From the NCBI GenBank assembly GCA_902592375.1, contig CACJEG010000005.1, positions 1 to 51,754 of the forward strand: DNA of 51,754 nucleotides, in the 5' to 3' direction. The notes under the pieces are model-generated. The model saw only the letters and a program-made list of their open reading frames with translations, ran no database searches and was not told where the DNA came from. A program made the position numbers and the translations under genes. Below are positions 1 to 8,800 of this stretch, one piece after another. The stretch comes from an uncultured Pelagibacteraceae bacterium. GTDB taxonomy: Bacteria; Pseudomonadota; Alphaproteobacteria; Pelagibacterales; Pelagibacteraceae. Within the stretch, counting starts at the first letter, position 1; every line of letters starts with the position of its first letter.

Positions 1-440
1 CTGAAATTATTTGTGAGCCTGGTAGAGCTATAGTTGCAGAAAGTGGTTCAACAATTGTAAGGGTTAATTTAAGAAAAAAACAAAAGCTTTATATTAATGA
101 TGGTACTTATGGTACTCTTTTTGATGCTGGTACACCAAACATTGTATTCCCATCTAGAATGATTAAAGAAAATTCTAATAAAATAATTTCAAAAAAATTA
201 ACTGCTTTTGATTTCTTTGGACCTACATGTGATAGCATGGATTATATGAAAGGTCCTTTTTTGCTTCCAAATAATATTAAAGAAAATGATTATATTGAAC
301 TTGGTCAACTTGGGGCATACGGATTAACATTTAGAACTCAGTTTAATGGTTATTACTCAAATGAAATTTATGAAGTTGAAGATAACCCAATAATGACAAT
401 GTATGATAAAGACATTAACAAAGCTAACATGGTAGCTTAA
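1..440 (+). CDS. Ornithine/lysine/arginine decarboxylase, type III PLP fold (5' end outside window)
   Basis: Partial gene: the reading frame is open from base 3, so only the last 145 codons are present. The C-terminal barrel of a eukaryotic-type ornithine decarboxylase is recognisable. It has the EPGR phosphate-binding motif at the very start, and GPTCDSMD with the cysteine that lies in the active site across the dimer interface in this family. It should decarboxylate ornithine to putrescine in the cytoplasm, although members of this fold also use lysine, arginine or carboxyspermidine and the visible part cannot settle that. The stop codon overlaps the start of the next gene by one base (TAATG), so the two are probably translationally coupled. 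Context with a deoxyhypusine-synthase-like enzyme and a ureohydrolase supports polyamine metabolism. Confidence 0.88.
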   Translation, partial: EIICEPGRAIVAESGSTIVRVNLRKKQKLYINDGTYGTLFDAGTPNIVFPSRMIKENSNKIISKKLTAFDFFGPTCDSMDYMKGPFLLPNNIKENDYIELGQLGAYGLTFRTQFNGYYSNEIYEVEDNPIMTMYDKDINKANMVA

Positions 441-1483
441 TGTCGAGTCAAAAAAATCCAGGTCATAACAGTAAAAGAGATTTCTTAAAAAATCCTGTTG
501 AGCATATCGATATAACTTCTTTCGACTCTAGAAAAATTATATCCTCAATGGAAAAAATGTCATTTGTTTCTAGAGAAACAGCAAATGCTGCTAATATTTA
601 TAGCGAGATGCTTAAAGATAAAGATTGTACAATTTTCCTTACTTTAGCAGGCTCTACTTCTGCAGCTGGATGCATGAATATTTATAAAGATTTAGTTAAA
701 TATAATATGGTAGATGCAATCGTTGCAACAGGTGCCTCAATAGTAGATATGGATTTTTTTGAAGCTCTTGGTTTTAAACATTACCAAGGTTCACAATTTC
801 AAGATGATACTGAGCTGAGGAATAACTATATAGATAGAATTTACGATACCTATATAGATGAAGAAGAGCTTCAAATGTGTGATAAAATCATATGTGAAAT
901 CGCAAATAACTTAGAAGCGAGAAGCTATACTTCAAGAGAGTTCATTTATGAAATGGGAAAATATTTAAAGAATAACTCAAAGAAAAAAGACTCTTTGATT
1001 GAAACCGCTTTTGACAACAATGTTCCTATCTTCTGCCCTGCTTTTACCGACTCAAGTGCAGGATTCGGGTTAGTTATGCATCAAGAACAAAATCCAAAAA
1101 AACATATGACGATAGACTCGGTTAGAGAATTTAGAGAACTAACAGAAATTAAAATCAAATCTAAAGGTTCTGGATTATTTATGATTGGTGGTGGTGTGCC
1201 TAAAAACTTTATTCAAGATACTGTAATTTGTGCTGAACTATTAGGAAAAGATGTAGATATGCATAAATATGCTGTTCAAATTACTGTTGCTGATAGTAGA
1301 GACGGTGCTTGTAGTAGCTCCACATTAAAAGAAGCAAGTTCATGGGGAAAAGTAGATATTACAAAAGAACAGATGGTGTTTGCAGAAGCAACTAGTGTTT
1401 TACCATTGATAGCAAGTGATGCTTATCATAAGGGTGAGTGGAAAAATAGAACAAGAAAAAACTTTACTAAAATTTTTGAATAA
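440..1483 (+). CDS. Deoxyhypusine synthase-like protein (probable polyamine aminobutyl/aminopropyl transferase)
   Basis: 347 residues, full length for the family. In eukaryotes deoxyhypusine synthase moves the aminobutyl group of spermidine to a lysine of eIF5A. Bacteria have no eIF5A, and bacterial and plant relatives can act on small amines and form homospermidine. The NAD-dependent core is intact, including the lysine that forms the covalent imine intermediate: SSWGK with Lys304, equivalent to human Lys329. The segment LTLAGSTSAAG (about residues 67-77) matches the N-terminal NAD-binding part. It starts one base inside the stop of the decarboxylase gene and is followed after two bases by the ureohydrolase. 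The fold is certain; the substrate is inferred from context, most likely putrescine, spermidine or agmatine. Confidence 0.85.
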   Translation: MSSQKNPGHNSKRDFLKNPVEHIDITSFDSRKIISSMEKMSFVSRETANAANIYSEMLKDKDCTIFLTLAGSTSAAGCMNIYKDLVKYNMVDAIVATGASIVDMDFFEALGFKHYQGSQFQDDTELRNNYIDRIYDTYIDEEELQMCDKIICEIANNLEARSYTSREFIYEMGKYLKNNSKKKDSLIETAFDNNVPIFCPAFTDSSAGFGLVMHQEQNPKKHMTIDSVREFRELTEIKIKSKGSGLFMIGGGVPKNFIQDTVICAELLGKDVDMHKYAVQITVADSRDGACSSSTLKEASSWGKVDITKEQMVFAEATSVLPLIASDAYHKGEWKNRTRKNFTKIFE

Positions 1484-1485
1484 AA

Positions 1486-2361
1486 TTGAAATATCTCTCA
1501 AATAAAAACGGGTTTTTAGGAATTGATAATAAATTTAGCTTTAAAGAAAAAGCTGTAATTGTTCCATTTGGTTTAGAAAAAACAGTCAGTTATGGGGGAG
1601 GAACAAAAAATGGACCTAAAGAAATTATAAAAGCATCTCATCAAGTTGAACTGTACGATGAAGAGCTCAATTGCGAACCTTATAAAAAAATAGGTATTAA
1701 AACTTTAAAACCATTTAAAATTGATAAAAATATCAAAAAAGCACTGAATAAAATCTCTAATATTAATAGAGAAATTTTAGATAAAAAGCTTTTCCCAATG
1801 ACTTTAGGCGGAGAGCATTCAATAACGCCTGGATGTATTGTTCCTTTTACTAAAAAATATAAAAAAATTTGCCTGTTACATTTTGATGCTCATGCAGATT
1901 TACGTCAAAGTTATAATGGAGAAAAATTTTCACATGCCTCAGCTATTAGAAGGTGTCTAGATTATAAAAACGTTTCGTTAATTTCATTTGGCATAAGAAA
2001 TATCTCGGAAAGTGAAATCCCATTTTTAAAAAAAAATTCTTCAAGAATAAATATTTTTTGGGCGAAAGATAAAAAAAAATGGAATTTGTCAAAATTTAAA
2101 AAACTAATTAAAAATAAAACTGTTTATCTTACATTTGATGTAGATGGGCTAGATTCAAGTATTATGCCTGCAACCGGTACACCTGAACCAGGAGGACTTT
2201 TGTGGGATGAAACATTGGATATAATAAGAATTGCAGCTAAAAACTCGAAAATTGTTGGTGCAGATATTAATGAACTGTCTCCAATTAAAGGATTTAATTC
2301 TTATAATTTTCTTGTTGCAAAGCTAGCTTATAAAATCTTGTCTTATAAATTTTTATATTAA
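1486..2361 (+). CDS. speB: Agmatinase-type ureohydrolase (arginase superfamily)
   Basis: 291 residues. This metalloenzyme hydrolyses a guanidino group to urea and an amine; the best guess is agmatine to putrescine. All manganese ligands of the superfamily are visible: His111 (GGEHS), Asp134, His136 and Asp138 (HFDAHADLR), and Asp218 and Asp220 (FDVDGLD). The GTPEPGG loop follows. The start is TTG, two bases after the preceding stop, as no ATG is available near the N-terminus. The gene is convergent with the transporter gene on the other strand and the two share a TTAA in which both stop codons are read. Because an ornithine decarboxylase next door already makes putrescine, a different guanidino substrate produced by the neighbouring enzyme is possible. 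The symbol rests on family similarity only. Confidence 0.82.
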   Translation: MKYLSNKNGFLGIDNKFSFKEKAVIVPFGLEKTVSYGGGTKNGPKEIIKASHQVELYDEELNCEPYKKIGIKTLKPFKIDKNIKKALNKISNINREILDKKLFPMTLGGEHSITPGCIVPFTKKYKKICLLHFDAHADLRQSYNGEKFSHASAIRRCLDYKNVSLISFGIRNISESEIPFLKKNSSRINIFWAKDKKKWNLSKFKKLIKNKTVYLTFDVDGLDSSIMPATGTPEPGGLLWDETLDIIRIAAKNSKIVGADINELSPIKGFNSYNFLVAKLAYKILSYKFLY

Positions 2362-2912
2362 ACTTTAATTGGTTTAATAATTTTCAATAACATTCTAAAC
2401 GGTATCAACATTATTAGAGCAACTAAAACTTTTACCGCTAAATCTCCCAGAGATAAAGTAACCCAAGGTACCCCTGTTGCATAAAATGATATTGAGAAAA
2501 ATAAAAATGTGTCAACTGTTGATCCAATCAAAGATGAAGTAAGTGGAGCTACAAACCACTCTTTTTTTCTTAATCGATCAAAAATTTGAATATCTAACAA
2601 CTGAGCAGTAATAAAAGCTACCCCTGATCCTATTGCAATTCTAACAGAGATTAAATCTGCAAAATCAGTTGAGAATAATAATGTGAATATAATTCCTATT
2701 AAAAAGCCCAAATATACAATTTGCCTTGCTAATAATTTTCCATACGACCTATTTGCTAAATCTGTAATTAAAAATGCTATTGGGTAGCTAAAAGCTCCGT
2801 AAGTTAAAATCTCATTTAATCCAAAATAATTTATTGGAAACTGAACTAAATAATTAGAAGATAGTACAACAACCCCCATCATTATTGACAGGGTGATAAA
2901 TAATTTGTTCAT
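2358..2912 (-). CDS. YhhQ/VUT family queuosine-precursor transporter
   Basis: 184-residue integral membrane protein with about six hydrophobic segments and no cleaved signal peptide. It matches the YhhQ (VUT, formerly DUF165) family, with the characteristic FSYPIAFLITDLANRSYG segment (about residues 41-58) and the GSTVDTFLFFSI segment (about 130-141). E. coli YhhQ imports queuosine precursors (preQ0/preQ1) for tRNA modification. Whether this one carries the same compound is inferred from the family. Its ATG overlaps the rpmB stop by one base, so it is probably co-transcribed with rpmB. Its stop overlaps that of the convergent ureohydrolase gene. Confidence 0.85.
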   Translation of the reverse strand: MNKLFITLSIMMGVVVLSSNYLVQFPINYFGLNEILTYGAFSYPIAFLITDLANRSYGKLLARQIVYLGFLIGIIFTLLFSTDFADLISVRIAIGSGVAFITAQLLDIQIFDRLRKKEWFVAPLTSSLIGSTVDTFLFFSISFYATGVPWVTLSLGDLAVKVLVALIMLIPFRMLLKIIKPIKV

Positions 2913-3223
2913 TAAGCTGATTTAGCTACAGGTTTCTTTTTAAAAGGGGATTTAATTAAAACTACTTTTTTTAACTTTTTTAATCTAGGAGATAAATTTT
3001 TATTTTTTACAGTTTTTAAAAATTCATCAAAACTACCTTTTTTGTCAACTGACCTTACACCTGAGTTACTTACAGTAAGTTTTAAACTTCTTCCAGTAAG
3101 CTCACTTGTAAATTTTACTTTTTTAAGATTAGGTAAAAATCTTCTTTTAGTCTTGTTGTTAGCGTGACTAACATTATGACCTTTCATAGGAATTTTACCG
3201 GTAAGTTCGCATTTTTTTGACAT
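2912..3223 (-). CDS. rpmB: 50S ribosomal protein L28
   Basis: 103 residues. The start is the ATG at 3221-3223, giving [20 protein letters not shown], the classic L28 N-terminus. The open frame continues 34 codons upstream, but that part resembles no L28, overlaps the pyrD end and contains the promoter. L28 binds 23S rRNA near the E site of the large subunit. The C-terminus carries a lysine-rich tail. A TTGACG-N17-TATATA promoter lies just upstream, placing transcription start only about six bases before the ATG, and no Shine-Dalgarno sequence is visible. The next gene (yhhQ-like) overlaps the stop by one base. rpmG, often next to rpmB elsewhere, is not here. Confidence 0.95.
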   Translation of the reverse strand: MSKKCELTGKIPMKGHNVSHANNKTKRRFLPNLKKVKFTSELTGRSLKLTVSNSGVRSVDKKGSFDEFLKTVKNKNLSPRLKKLKKVVLIKSPFKKKPVAKSA

Positions 3224-3235
3224 AATAACAGTGCC

Positions 3236-3264
3236 TATATAAGGGGAGATATTGAAGGCGTCAA
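3236..3264 (-). promoter_or_regulatory. Candidate promoter of rpmB
   Basis: On the minus strand TTGACG (3259-3264) is followed by a 17-base spacer and TATATA (3236-3241), close to the sigma-70 consensus. The predicted transcription start near 3229 leaves a leader of about six bases before the rpmB ATG at 3223. The site lies in the 52-base gap between pyrD and rpmB, so rpmB can be transcribed independently of lysS-pyrD. Confidence 0.6.
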
Positions 3265-3275
3265 GTTTAATACAT

Positions 3276-4328
3276 TTAAGAAACAGTTTTATTTCCCACA
3301 ATTTCTGTGAAATTTTTGACACCATCTCTTATCAGTAATTCTTTTAGGTCTTTTTTAATCATCCCAGCAATATTGGGTCCCTGAAATACCATGCCGGTAT
3401 ACAACTGAACATAATCTGCTCCTAATAAAAACTTTTCATAAGCTGCTTTACCAGAGTCAACACCACCTACTCCAATTATTTTAATTTTACCTTTAATTAA
3501 ATTGTAGAATTTACTTATTAAAAGATTTGATTTTTTTTCAATAGGTTTTCCAGATAAACCACCTTTTTGATATCTCTGTATATTTTGAAGTGTTTCCCGA
3601 GAAGCGTCAGAAGTATTTGAAATTATTATTGCGCTTATTTCATTTTCTAAAAGTATTTCTGAAATTAAGTCAATTTGATTTTCGTTAATGTCTGGCGAAA
3701 TTTTTACAGCTATAGGAATTTCAGTTTTTAATTGTTTTTTTTTCTCTGAGATAGATTTTAATAACTCATTTAATTTATTCTCATCATGAAAGTTTCTTAG
3801 ATTTTCAGTATTTGGCGAAGAAATATTGATTGTAATATAATCTGCAACTTCAGAAAATTTTTCTAATCCAATCAAATAATCATTCAATCTATCATTAGAA
3901 TCTTTGTTTGGACCTACATTTACTCCTAGCACACCTAGTTTTTTATTAGATTTTATTCTGTTTAATATTGTATCTGATCCGTGGTTGTTAAAACCTAACC
4001 TATTAATTAATGCTTGATCTTCTACCAATCTAAATACTCTTGGTTTTTCATTTCCATATTGTTTTAATGGAGTAACTGTACCTACTTCAACAAATCCAAA
4101 ACCCAGCTTAAATAAAGGGTTATATACCTCTGCATTCTTATCAAAACCTGCAGCAATACCGATAGGATTATCAAGATCTTGATTAAATAATTTTGTTTTT
4201 AAAATTGGATCATTTTTGTTTTCATCAAATATATTTGAAACTAAATTGAGTTTGAGTGATTTAATTGCTAAAAAATGCGCTCTTTCAGGATCTATTTTAA
4301 ATATTAAAGATCTTAAATTTGAATACAT
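3276..4328 (-). CDS. pyrD: Dihydroorotate dehydrogenase (quinone), class 2
   Basis: 350 residues, usual length for membrane-associated class 2 enzymes. It oxidises dihydroorotate to orotate with FMN and passes electrons to quinone in pyrimidine synthesis. The N-terminal 40 residues ([20 protein letters not shown] and following) form the short helical membrane/quinone module of class 2. The FMN barrel then follows with [22 protein letters not shown] (catalytic Ser region) and the phosphate-binding segment [14 protein letters not shown]. The ATG overlaps the stop of lysS by one base (TAATG), so lysS and pyrD form an operon. It is followed by the rpmB promoter rather than an obvious terminator. 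Confidence 0.96.
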   Translation of the reverse strand: MYSNLRSLIFKIDPERAHFLAIKSLKLNLVSNIFDENKNDPILKTKLFNQDLDNPIGIAAGFDKNAEVYNPLFKLGFGFVEVGTVTPLKQYGNEKPRVFRLVEDQALINRLGFNNHGSDTILNRIKSNKKLGVLGVNVGPNKDSNDRLNDYLIGLEKFSEVADYITINISSPNTENLRNFHDENKLNELLKSISEKKKQLKTEIPIAVKISPDINENQIDLISEILLENEISAIIISNTSDASRETLQNIQRYQKGGLSGKPIEKKSNLLISKFYNLIKGKIKIIGVGGVDSGKAAYEKFLLGADYVQLYTGMVFQGPNIAGMIKKDLKELLIRDGVKNFTEIVGNKTVS

Positions 4329-5890
4329 TATTTCAATTTACTAATTATCAATTCTTTTGTTTCGTTAACGCCGAAAAAACTTATAAAAAAACCCATTCTA
4401 GGTCCATTTTCATCTCCAAACACCACTTCATAAATTAACTTAAACCAATCTCTTAGGTTTTCTGCATACCCGTTTTCTTTGCCTGTTGAATAAATTAATG
4501 TTTGTATATCCTCTGGAGACATTTGGTCATTACATTGTTCTAAAGTTTTAACTAAAGCTTGTAGAGCTGATTTTTCGTTTTCAGATGGATTTTTATATTT
4601 TTTTTGAGCCTTAATAACATCATTAAAATACTTAATTGCATAACCAACTAGTCCATCAAAAATTGGAAAGTTTTTTTCATGAATGTTAGATTTATATTTT
4701 TTAACAAACTTCCATAATAAATCTTTGTTATCAGCATTGCTTGTCTCAACTAAATTCAACAACATAGAAAAAGACATAATCATTTCTTCATTTGGAATAT
4801 TGCCATTATGAACATGCCAAACAGGATTCATTAACAATTGTTGCTCTGTTTGTTTTTTTGATTTTTCAATATTATCAAGGTACTCATCTACAGCTTTTGG
4901 CACTATTTCATTATAAAGTTTTTTAGCTCTTTTTGGATTTTGATACATGTATAAAGATAAACTTTCAGGTGAGGCATATTTTAACCACTGGTCGATGGTA
5001 ATACCATTTCCTTTAGATTTTGAAATTTTTTCACCCTTTTCATCAAGAAATAATTCATAAGCAAATCCAGATGGATGTTTTTTGCCGATTAAATTTATAA
5101 TTTTAGTTGATAAAATTGCACTCTCAATAAGGTCTTTTCCATACATTTCAAAATCTATATCTAGAGCATACCATCTCATTGCCCAATCAACTTTCCATTG
5201 TAATTTACAATTTCCATCTAAAATACTAGATTCTAATTTTTTACCCTTATTATCAAAAATTATTTTAGAATTTTTTTTATCAATTTCTATAACTGGAATT
5301 TCGAGAACATGACCTGTATCTGGACAAATAGGTAAAAAGGGACAGTAAGTTTGTTGACGTTCTTTGCCTAGAGTTGGAAGTATAATATTCATTATACCAT
5401 CATAATTTTCTAAAATAATTTTTAAAGTTGGGTTGAAAAAACCATCTTTGTATAAAGATGTTGAGCTTTTAAAACTGTATTTAAAATTAAAACTATTTAA
5501 AAAATCTTTTAACATTTCATTATTATGTTCTCCAAAACTTGCAAATTTTTCAAATGGATCTGGAACTTGTGTTAATGGTTTATGTAAGTTTTTGTTTAGT
5601 AATTCCTGATTAGGAACATTGTCAGGAACTTTTCTTAAACCATCCATATCATCAGAAAAAGTAATTATCTCAGTTGGTAAATCTGTAAGTTGCTTTAAGG
5701 CATTAACCATCATTGAAGTCCTTGCAACTTCTCCAAATGTTCCGATATGAGGAAGACCACTTGGACCATATCCTGTTTGAAGGGTAATTTTTCCTTTTTT
5801 ATCAATAAATGATTTTCTCTCACGAAGCATTTTTTTTGCTTCAACGAAAGGCCAAGCACTTGTTTTGTCTAAAATTTCTTTTTTAATCAC
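4328..5890 (-). CDS. lysS: Lysyl-tRNA synthetase, class I
   Basis: 520 residues. Charges tRNA-Lys. This is the class I (Rossmann fold) form found in archaea, spirochaetes and most alphaproteobacteria, not the class II enzyme of E. coli. The HIGH signature is PHIG (residues 47-50) in GYGPSGLPHIGTFGE, and the KMSKS signature is KISKS (288-292). A cysteine-containing segment TYCPFLPICPDTGH lies at about 181-194. The start codon is GTG (5888-5890); there is no ATG near it and no clear ribosome-binding site. It is the first gene of a lysS-pyrD pair and is divergent from trkH across a 91-base gap, in which I see no convincing promoter for either strand. The symbol lysK is also used for this class. 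Confidence 0.95.
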   Translation of the reverse strand: MIKKEILDKTSAWPFVEAKKMLRERKSFIDKKGKITLQTGYGPSGLPHIGTFGEVARTSMMVNALKQLTDLPTEIITFSDDMDGLRKVPDNVPNQELLNKNLHKPLTQVPDPFEKFASFGEHNNEMLKDFLNSFNFKYSFKSSTSLYKDGFFNPTLKIILENYDGIMNIILPTLGKERQQTYCPFLPICPDTGHVLEIPVIEIDKKNSKIIFDNKGKKLESSILDGNCKLQWKVDWAMRWYALDIDFEMYGKDLIESAILSTKIINLIGKKHPSGFAYELFLDEKGEKISKSKGNGITIDQWLKYASPESLSLYMYQNPKRAKKLYNEIVPKAVDEYLDNIEKSKKQTEQQLLMNPVWHVHNGNIPNEEMIMSFSMLLNLVETSNADNKDLLWKFVKKYKSNIHEKNFPIFDGLVGYAIKYFNDVIKAQKKYKNPSENEKSALQALVKTLEQCNDQMSPEDIQTLIYSTGKENGYAENLRDWFKLIYEVVFGDENGPRMGFFISFFGVNETKELIISKLK

Positions 5891-5981
5891 GAGTATATCT
5901 TTTATAAAAATCTTAAATTGGCGATTTTATTAATTCTTATAGAGTTGAAATTTATTTACCATAAAATAATGTTCTTTCAAA

Positions 5982-7421
5982 ATGTCTAATTATAAAACTG
6001 TTTTTTTTACACTTGGAATTTTGCAAATAATTTTAGGGGTCTCAATGTTCATCCCTATAATTGCTCAATTTATTTATTCTGAAATAGATTCATCATTTTT
6101 TGGTGCATCTATTGTGACAATAATTTTTGGATCATTATTTTTTCTTTCAAATCTAGATCACGACAAAAAATTAAATTTACAACAAGCATTTTTATTAACT
6201 GCTTTGTCCTGGTTAAGTATTGCTATTTTTGGATCTTTACCATTTATATTTTCGACTATGGAGCTTTCAATTACTGATGCTTTTTTTGAAAGTATGTCTG
6301 GTATTACAACAACTGGATCTACAATTATTTCTAACTTAGAGAGTACTCCAAAAGGTATTCTATTATGGAGAGCAATACTACAATGGCTAGGTGGCATTGG
6401 TATTATTGTGATGGCAATTACCCTGATGCCTATAATGAATGTTGGTGGTATGCAATTATTTAAAATTTCAAGTAATGACTCTTCTGAAAAAATTCTTCCT
6501 AAATCAAAAGAAATAGCTTTGAGACTTATTTATATTTATTCAGGTTTAACCGCTCTTTGTGCATTATCATATTGGATATTTGGAATGGGGAAATTTGATA
6601 GTTTAACTCATTCTATGACTACCATAGCTACTGGTGGGTTTTCTAATTATAATCAATCTATCGGATATTTTGACAGTGTTCTTATAGAAATATCATCAAT
6701 GATTTTTATAATTTTAGGAAGTATTCCATTTATTGCATATATTAAATTTATTAGTGGTAATAAAAAAATATTTTTAAACGATATTCAAATCAGAACATTT
6801 ATTAAAATAATAATTATAAGCATTATTATATTATCAATTTATTTATTATTTAATAATAACGGAAACTTTAGTTTAAGATCTATTTTTTTTAATACAATTT
6901 CAATATTGACTGGAACAGGTTATGTAAATGCTGAATTCGATGGTTGGGGAAGCTTTCCTATAACAATATTTCTTGCATTAATGTTTATTGGGGGCTGTGC
7001 TGGATCAACAACTTGTGGTGTTAAAATTTTTAGAATTCAAATTCTATATTTATTTATATTAAATCAATTGAAAAAAATTATATATCCAAAGGGAATATTT
7101 ATAATTAAATACGATCAAGGATCTGTTGATGATAAATTTATTGCATCAATAATTTCTTTTATTTATTTTTACTTTGTTATTTTTTTTATTTTAGCTGCAT
7201 TATTATCATTAACTGGTCTTGATTTTATAACTGCTATCTCTGGAGCGGCAACATCAATATCAAATGTTGGTCCTGGTTTAGGTCCTATAATTGGACCTAA
7301 TGGAGATTTTTCGGCTTTACCTGATATTTCTAAATGGATCTTAACTGTAGGTATGATTTTAGGTAGACTTGAATTGTTTGCAATATTAGTATTGTTCTTA
7401 CCATCTTTTTGGAGAAATTAA
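5982..7421 (+). CDS. trkH: TrkH-type potassium uptake protein, channel subunit
   Basis: 479 residues, about ten membrane helices. This is the pore-forming subunit of the Trk/Ktr potassium system in the inner membrane. The four imperfect selectivity-filter loops of the SKT superfamily can be seen: GITTTGSTI, TTIATGGFSNY, SILTGTGYVN and SISNVGPGLG. The glycine-containing loop of the third transmembrane block (FIGGCAGSTTCGVK) is also present. The regulatory NAD-binding subunit TrkA is not in this window. It is followed after two bases by the AmpG-like gene, whose ribosome-binding site GGAGA lies inside the last codons of trkH. Confidence 0.93.
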   Translation: MSNYKTVFFTLGILQIILGVSMFIPIIAQFIYSEIDSSFFGASIVTIIFGSLFFLSNLDHDKKLNLQQAFLLTALSWLSIAIFGSLPFIFSTMELSITDAFFESMSGITTTGSTIISNLESTPKGILLWRAILQWLGGIGIIVMAITLMPIMNVGGMQLFKISSNDSSEKILPKSKEIALRLIYIYSGLTALCALSYWIFGMGKFDSLTHSMTTIATGGFSNYNQSIGYFDSVLIEISSMIFIILGSIPFIAYIKFISGNKKIFLNDIQIRTFIKIIIISIIILSIYLLFNNNGNFSLRSIFFNTISILTGTGYVNAEFDGWGSFPITIFLALMFIGGCAGSTTCGVKIFRIQILYLFILNQLKKIIYPKGIFIIKYDQGSVDDKFIASIISFIYFYFVIFFILAALLSLTGLDFITAISGAATSISNVGPGLGPIIGPNGDFSALPDISKWILTVGMILGRLELFAILVLFLPSFWRN

Positions 7422-7423
7422 TT

Positions 7424-8800
7424 ATGTCTGAAACAAAGAAACAAACATGGCTTGATTCTCTTTCAGTTTATAAAGATATTCGAATGGTAAGAATTCTTTT
7501 ATTAGGTGCAATAAGTGGATTTCCATGGGTATTAATTGCAAGCAGCTTAAGTCTTTGGCTTAAAGAAGAAGGTCTTAGTAGATCAACTATTGGATGGGCA
7601 GGTTTAATTTTTGGAGTATATGCTTTTAATTATTTGTGGGCTCCCATTATAGATAGAATTCAAATTCCAATACTAACAAAAAAATTAGGTCATAGAAGAG
7701 GATGGATAGTTTTGATGCAATTAATTATTTTGTTAAGTCTTGTTATTTGGAGTGTGATTAATCCAACTGAAAATTTGGCTTTATTAATTACTGTAGGTTT
7801 AATTATTGCTATTGCGTCAGCAACCCAAGATATAACTGTAGATGCATTAAGAATTGAACAGATAAATGAAAATGAAGGAAAATCAATGGCTGCTGGTGCA
7901 GCTATGGCTGTTGTTGGTTGGTGGACAGGTTATAAATTAGGTGGAGTTGTTGCTTTATTCACAGCAGAATTTTTTGAAAACCTAGGGGTAGCTGACTACT
8001 GGCAAGCTACTTTTTTAATTTTAGGTATTTTAATAATTTTAATGAATATTGGATTAATGTTTGTTCATGAACCTATAGAAACAAACAGACAAGCAAAACA
8101 GAGAGAAACAGACAAATTAATTGAAGGAAAACTTGGATCTAGCAATATTATTACAAACTTTATCGCATATATTACAGGAACTATAGGCGGACCTATTATT
8201 AGTTTTTTTAGAAAAAATGGTTTTGTCATTGCAGCTGGAATTTTAGGATTTGTTTTCTTGTTTAAGATAGGTGAGGCATTTATGGGAAGAATGTCTATTG
8301 TTTTTTATAAAGAAATTGGTTTCTCCAAAGGTCAAATTGCAATTTATTCAAAAGGACTTGGTTGGATAACAACAGTTGTATTTACTTTGTTGGGTGGAAT
8401 AATGGCCATGAGAGCTGGAACAATTAAAACTATGTTCTTTGCTGGCGGGTTAATGGCTGTAACCAATCTTTTATTTGCAGTTTTAGCATGGACTGGAAAA
8501 TCAGAAATTTTATTTGCAATTGCGGTTATAGCTGATGATATCACAGCAGCTTTTGCAACTGTAGCATTTGTTGCATTTATATCATTACTAGTTGATAGAA
8601 CTTATACAGCCACACAATATGCATTGCTTGCTTCAATTGGTACTGCTGGTCGTACTACTTTAGCTTCATCCTCAGGAGCTCTAGTTGACTGGTTAAACGG
8701 AGATTGGGGAACATTTTTTGTTTTAACGACTATAATGGTGATACCATCGTTAATTTGTTTGTGGTTAATTAAAAACAAAATTAAAATTGGTGCAAAATAA
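7424..8800 (+). CDS. MFS permease of the AmpG / acetyl-CoA transporter (PAT) type
   Basis: 458 residues from the ATG at 7424, about 12 membrane helices. An in-frame start 15 bases upstream exists, but 7424 has GGAGA eight bases before it. The N-terminal half reads like AmpG: GAISGFPWVLIASSLSLWLK, then APIIDR and LGHRRGWIVLMQ. AmpG imports anhydro-muropeptides released during peptidoglycan turnover; distant family members carry other solutes. The immediate downstream gene encodes a peptidase of the NlpC/P60 family without a signal peptide, which fits muropeptide recycling in the cytoplasm. The substrate assignment is an inference. Confidence 0.82.
   Translation: MSETKKQTWLDSLSVYKDIRMVRILLLGAISGFPWVLIASSLSLWLKEEGLSRSTIGWAGLIFGVYAFNYLWAPIIDRIQIPILTKKLGHRRGWIVLMQLIILLSLVIWSVINPTENLALLITVGLIIAIASATQDITVDALRIEQINENEGKSMAAGAAMAVVGWWTGYKLGGVVALFTAEFFENLGVADYWQATFLILGILIILMNIGLMFVHEPIETNRQAKQRETDKLIEGKLGSSNIITNFIAYITGTIGGPIISFFRKNGFVIAAGILGFVFLFKIGEAFMGRMSIVFYKEIGFSKGQIAIYSKGLGWITTVVFTLLGGIMAMRAGTIKTMFFAGGLMAVTNLLFAVLAWTGKSEILFAIAVIADDITAAFATVAFVAFISLLVDRTYTATQYALLASIGTAGRTTLASSSGALVDWLNGDWGTFFVLTTIMVIPSLICLWLIKNKIKIGAK

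Noticed and set aside
3224..3325. Upstream extension of the L28 frame by 34 codons
   Set aside because: It overlaps the pyrD end and contains the rpmB promoter; the L28 family starts at the ATG at 3223.
5891..5981. Divergent lysS/trkH gap searched for promoters and riboswitches
   Set aside because: Only AT-rich sequence with partial -10-like words at wrong spacing; nothing I can support.
7409..7423. Earlier in-frame start of the AmpG-like permease
   Set aside because: It lies inside trkH with no ribosome-binding site, while the ATG at 7424 has GGAGA at a proper distance.
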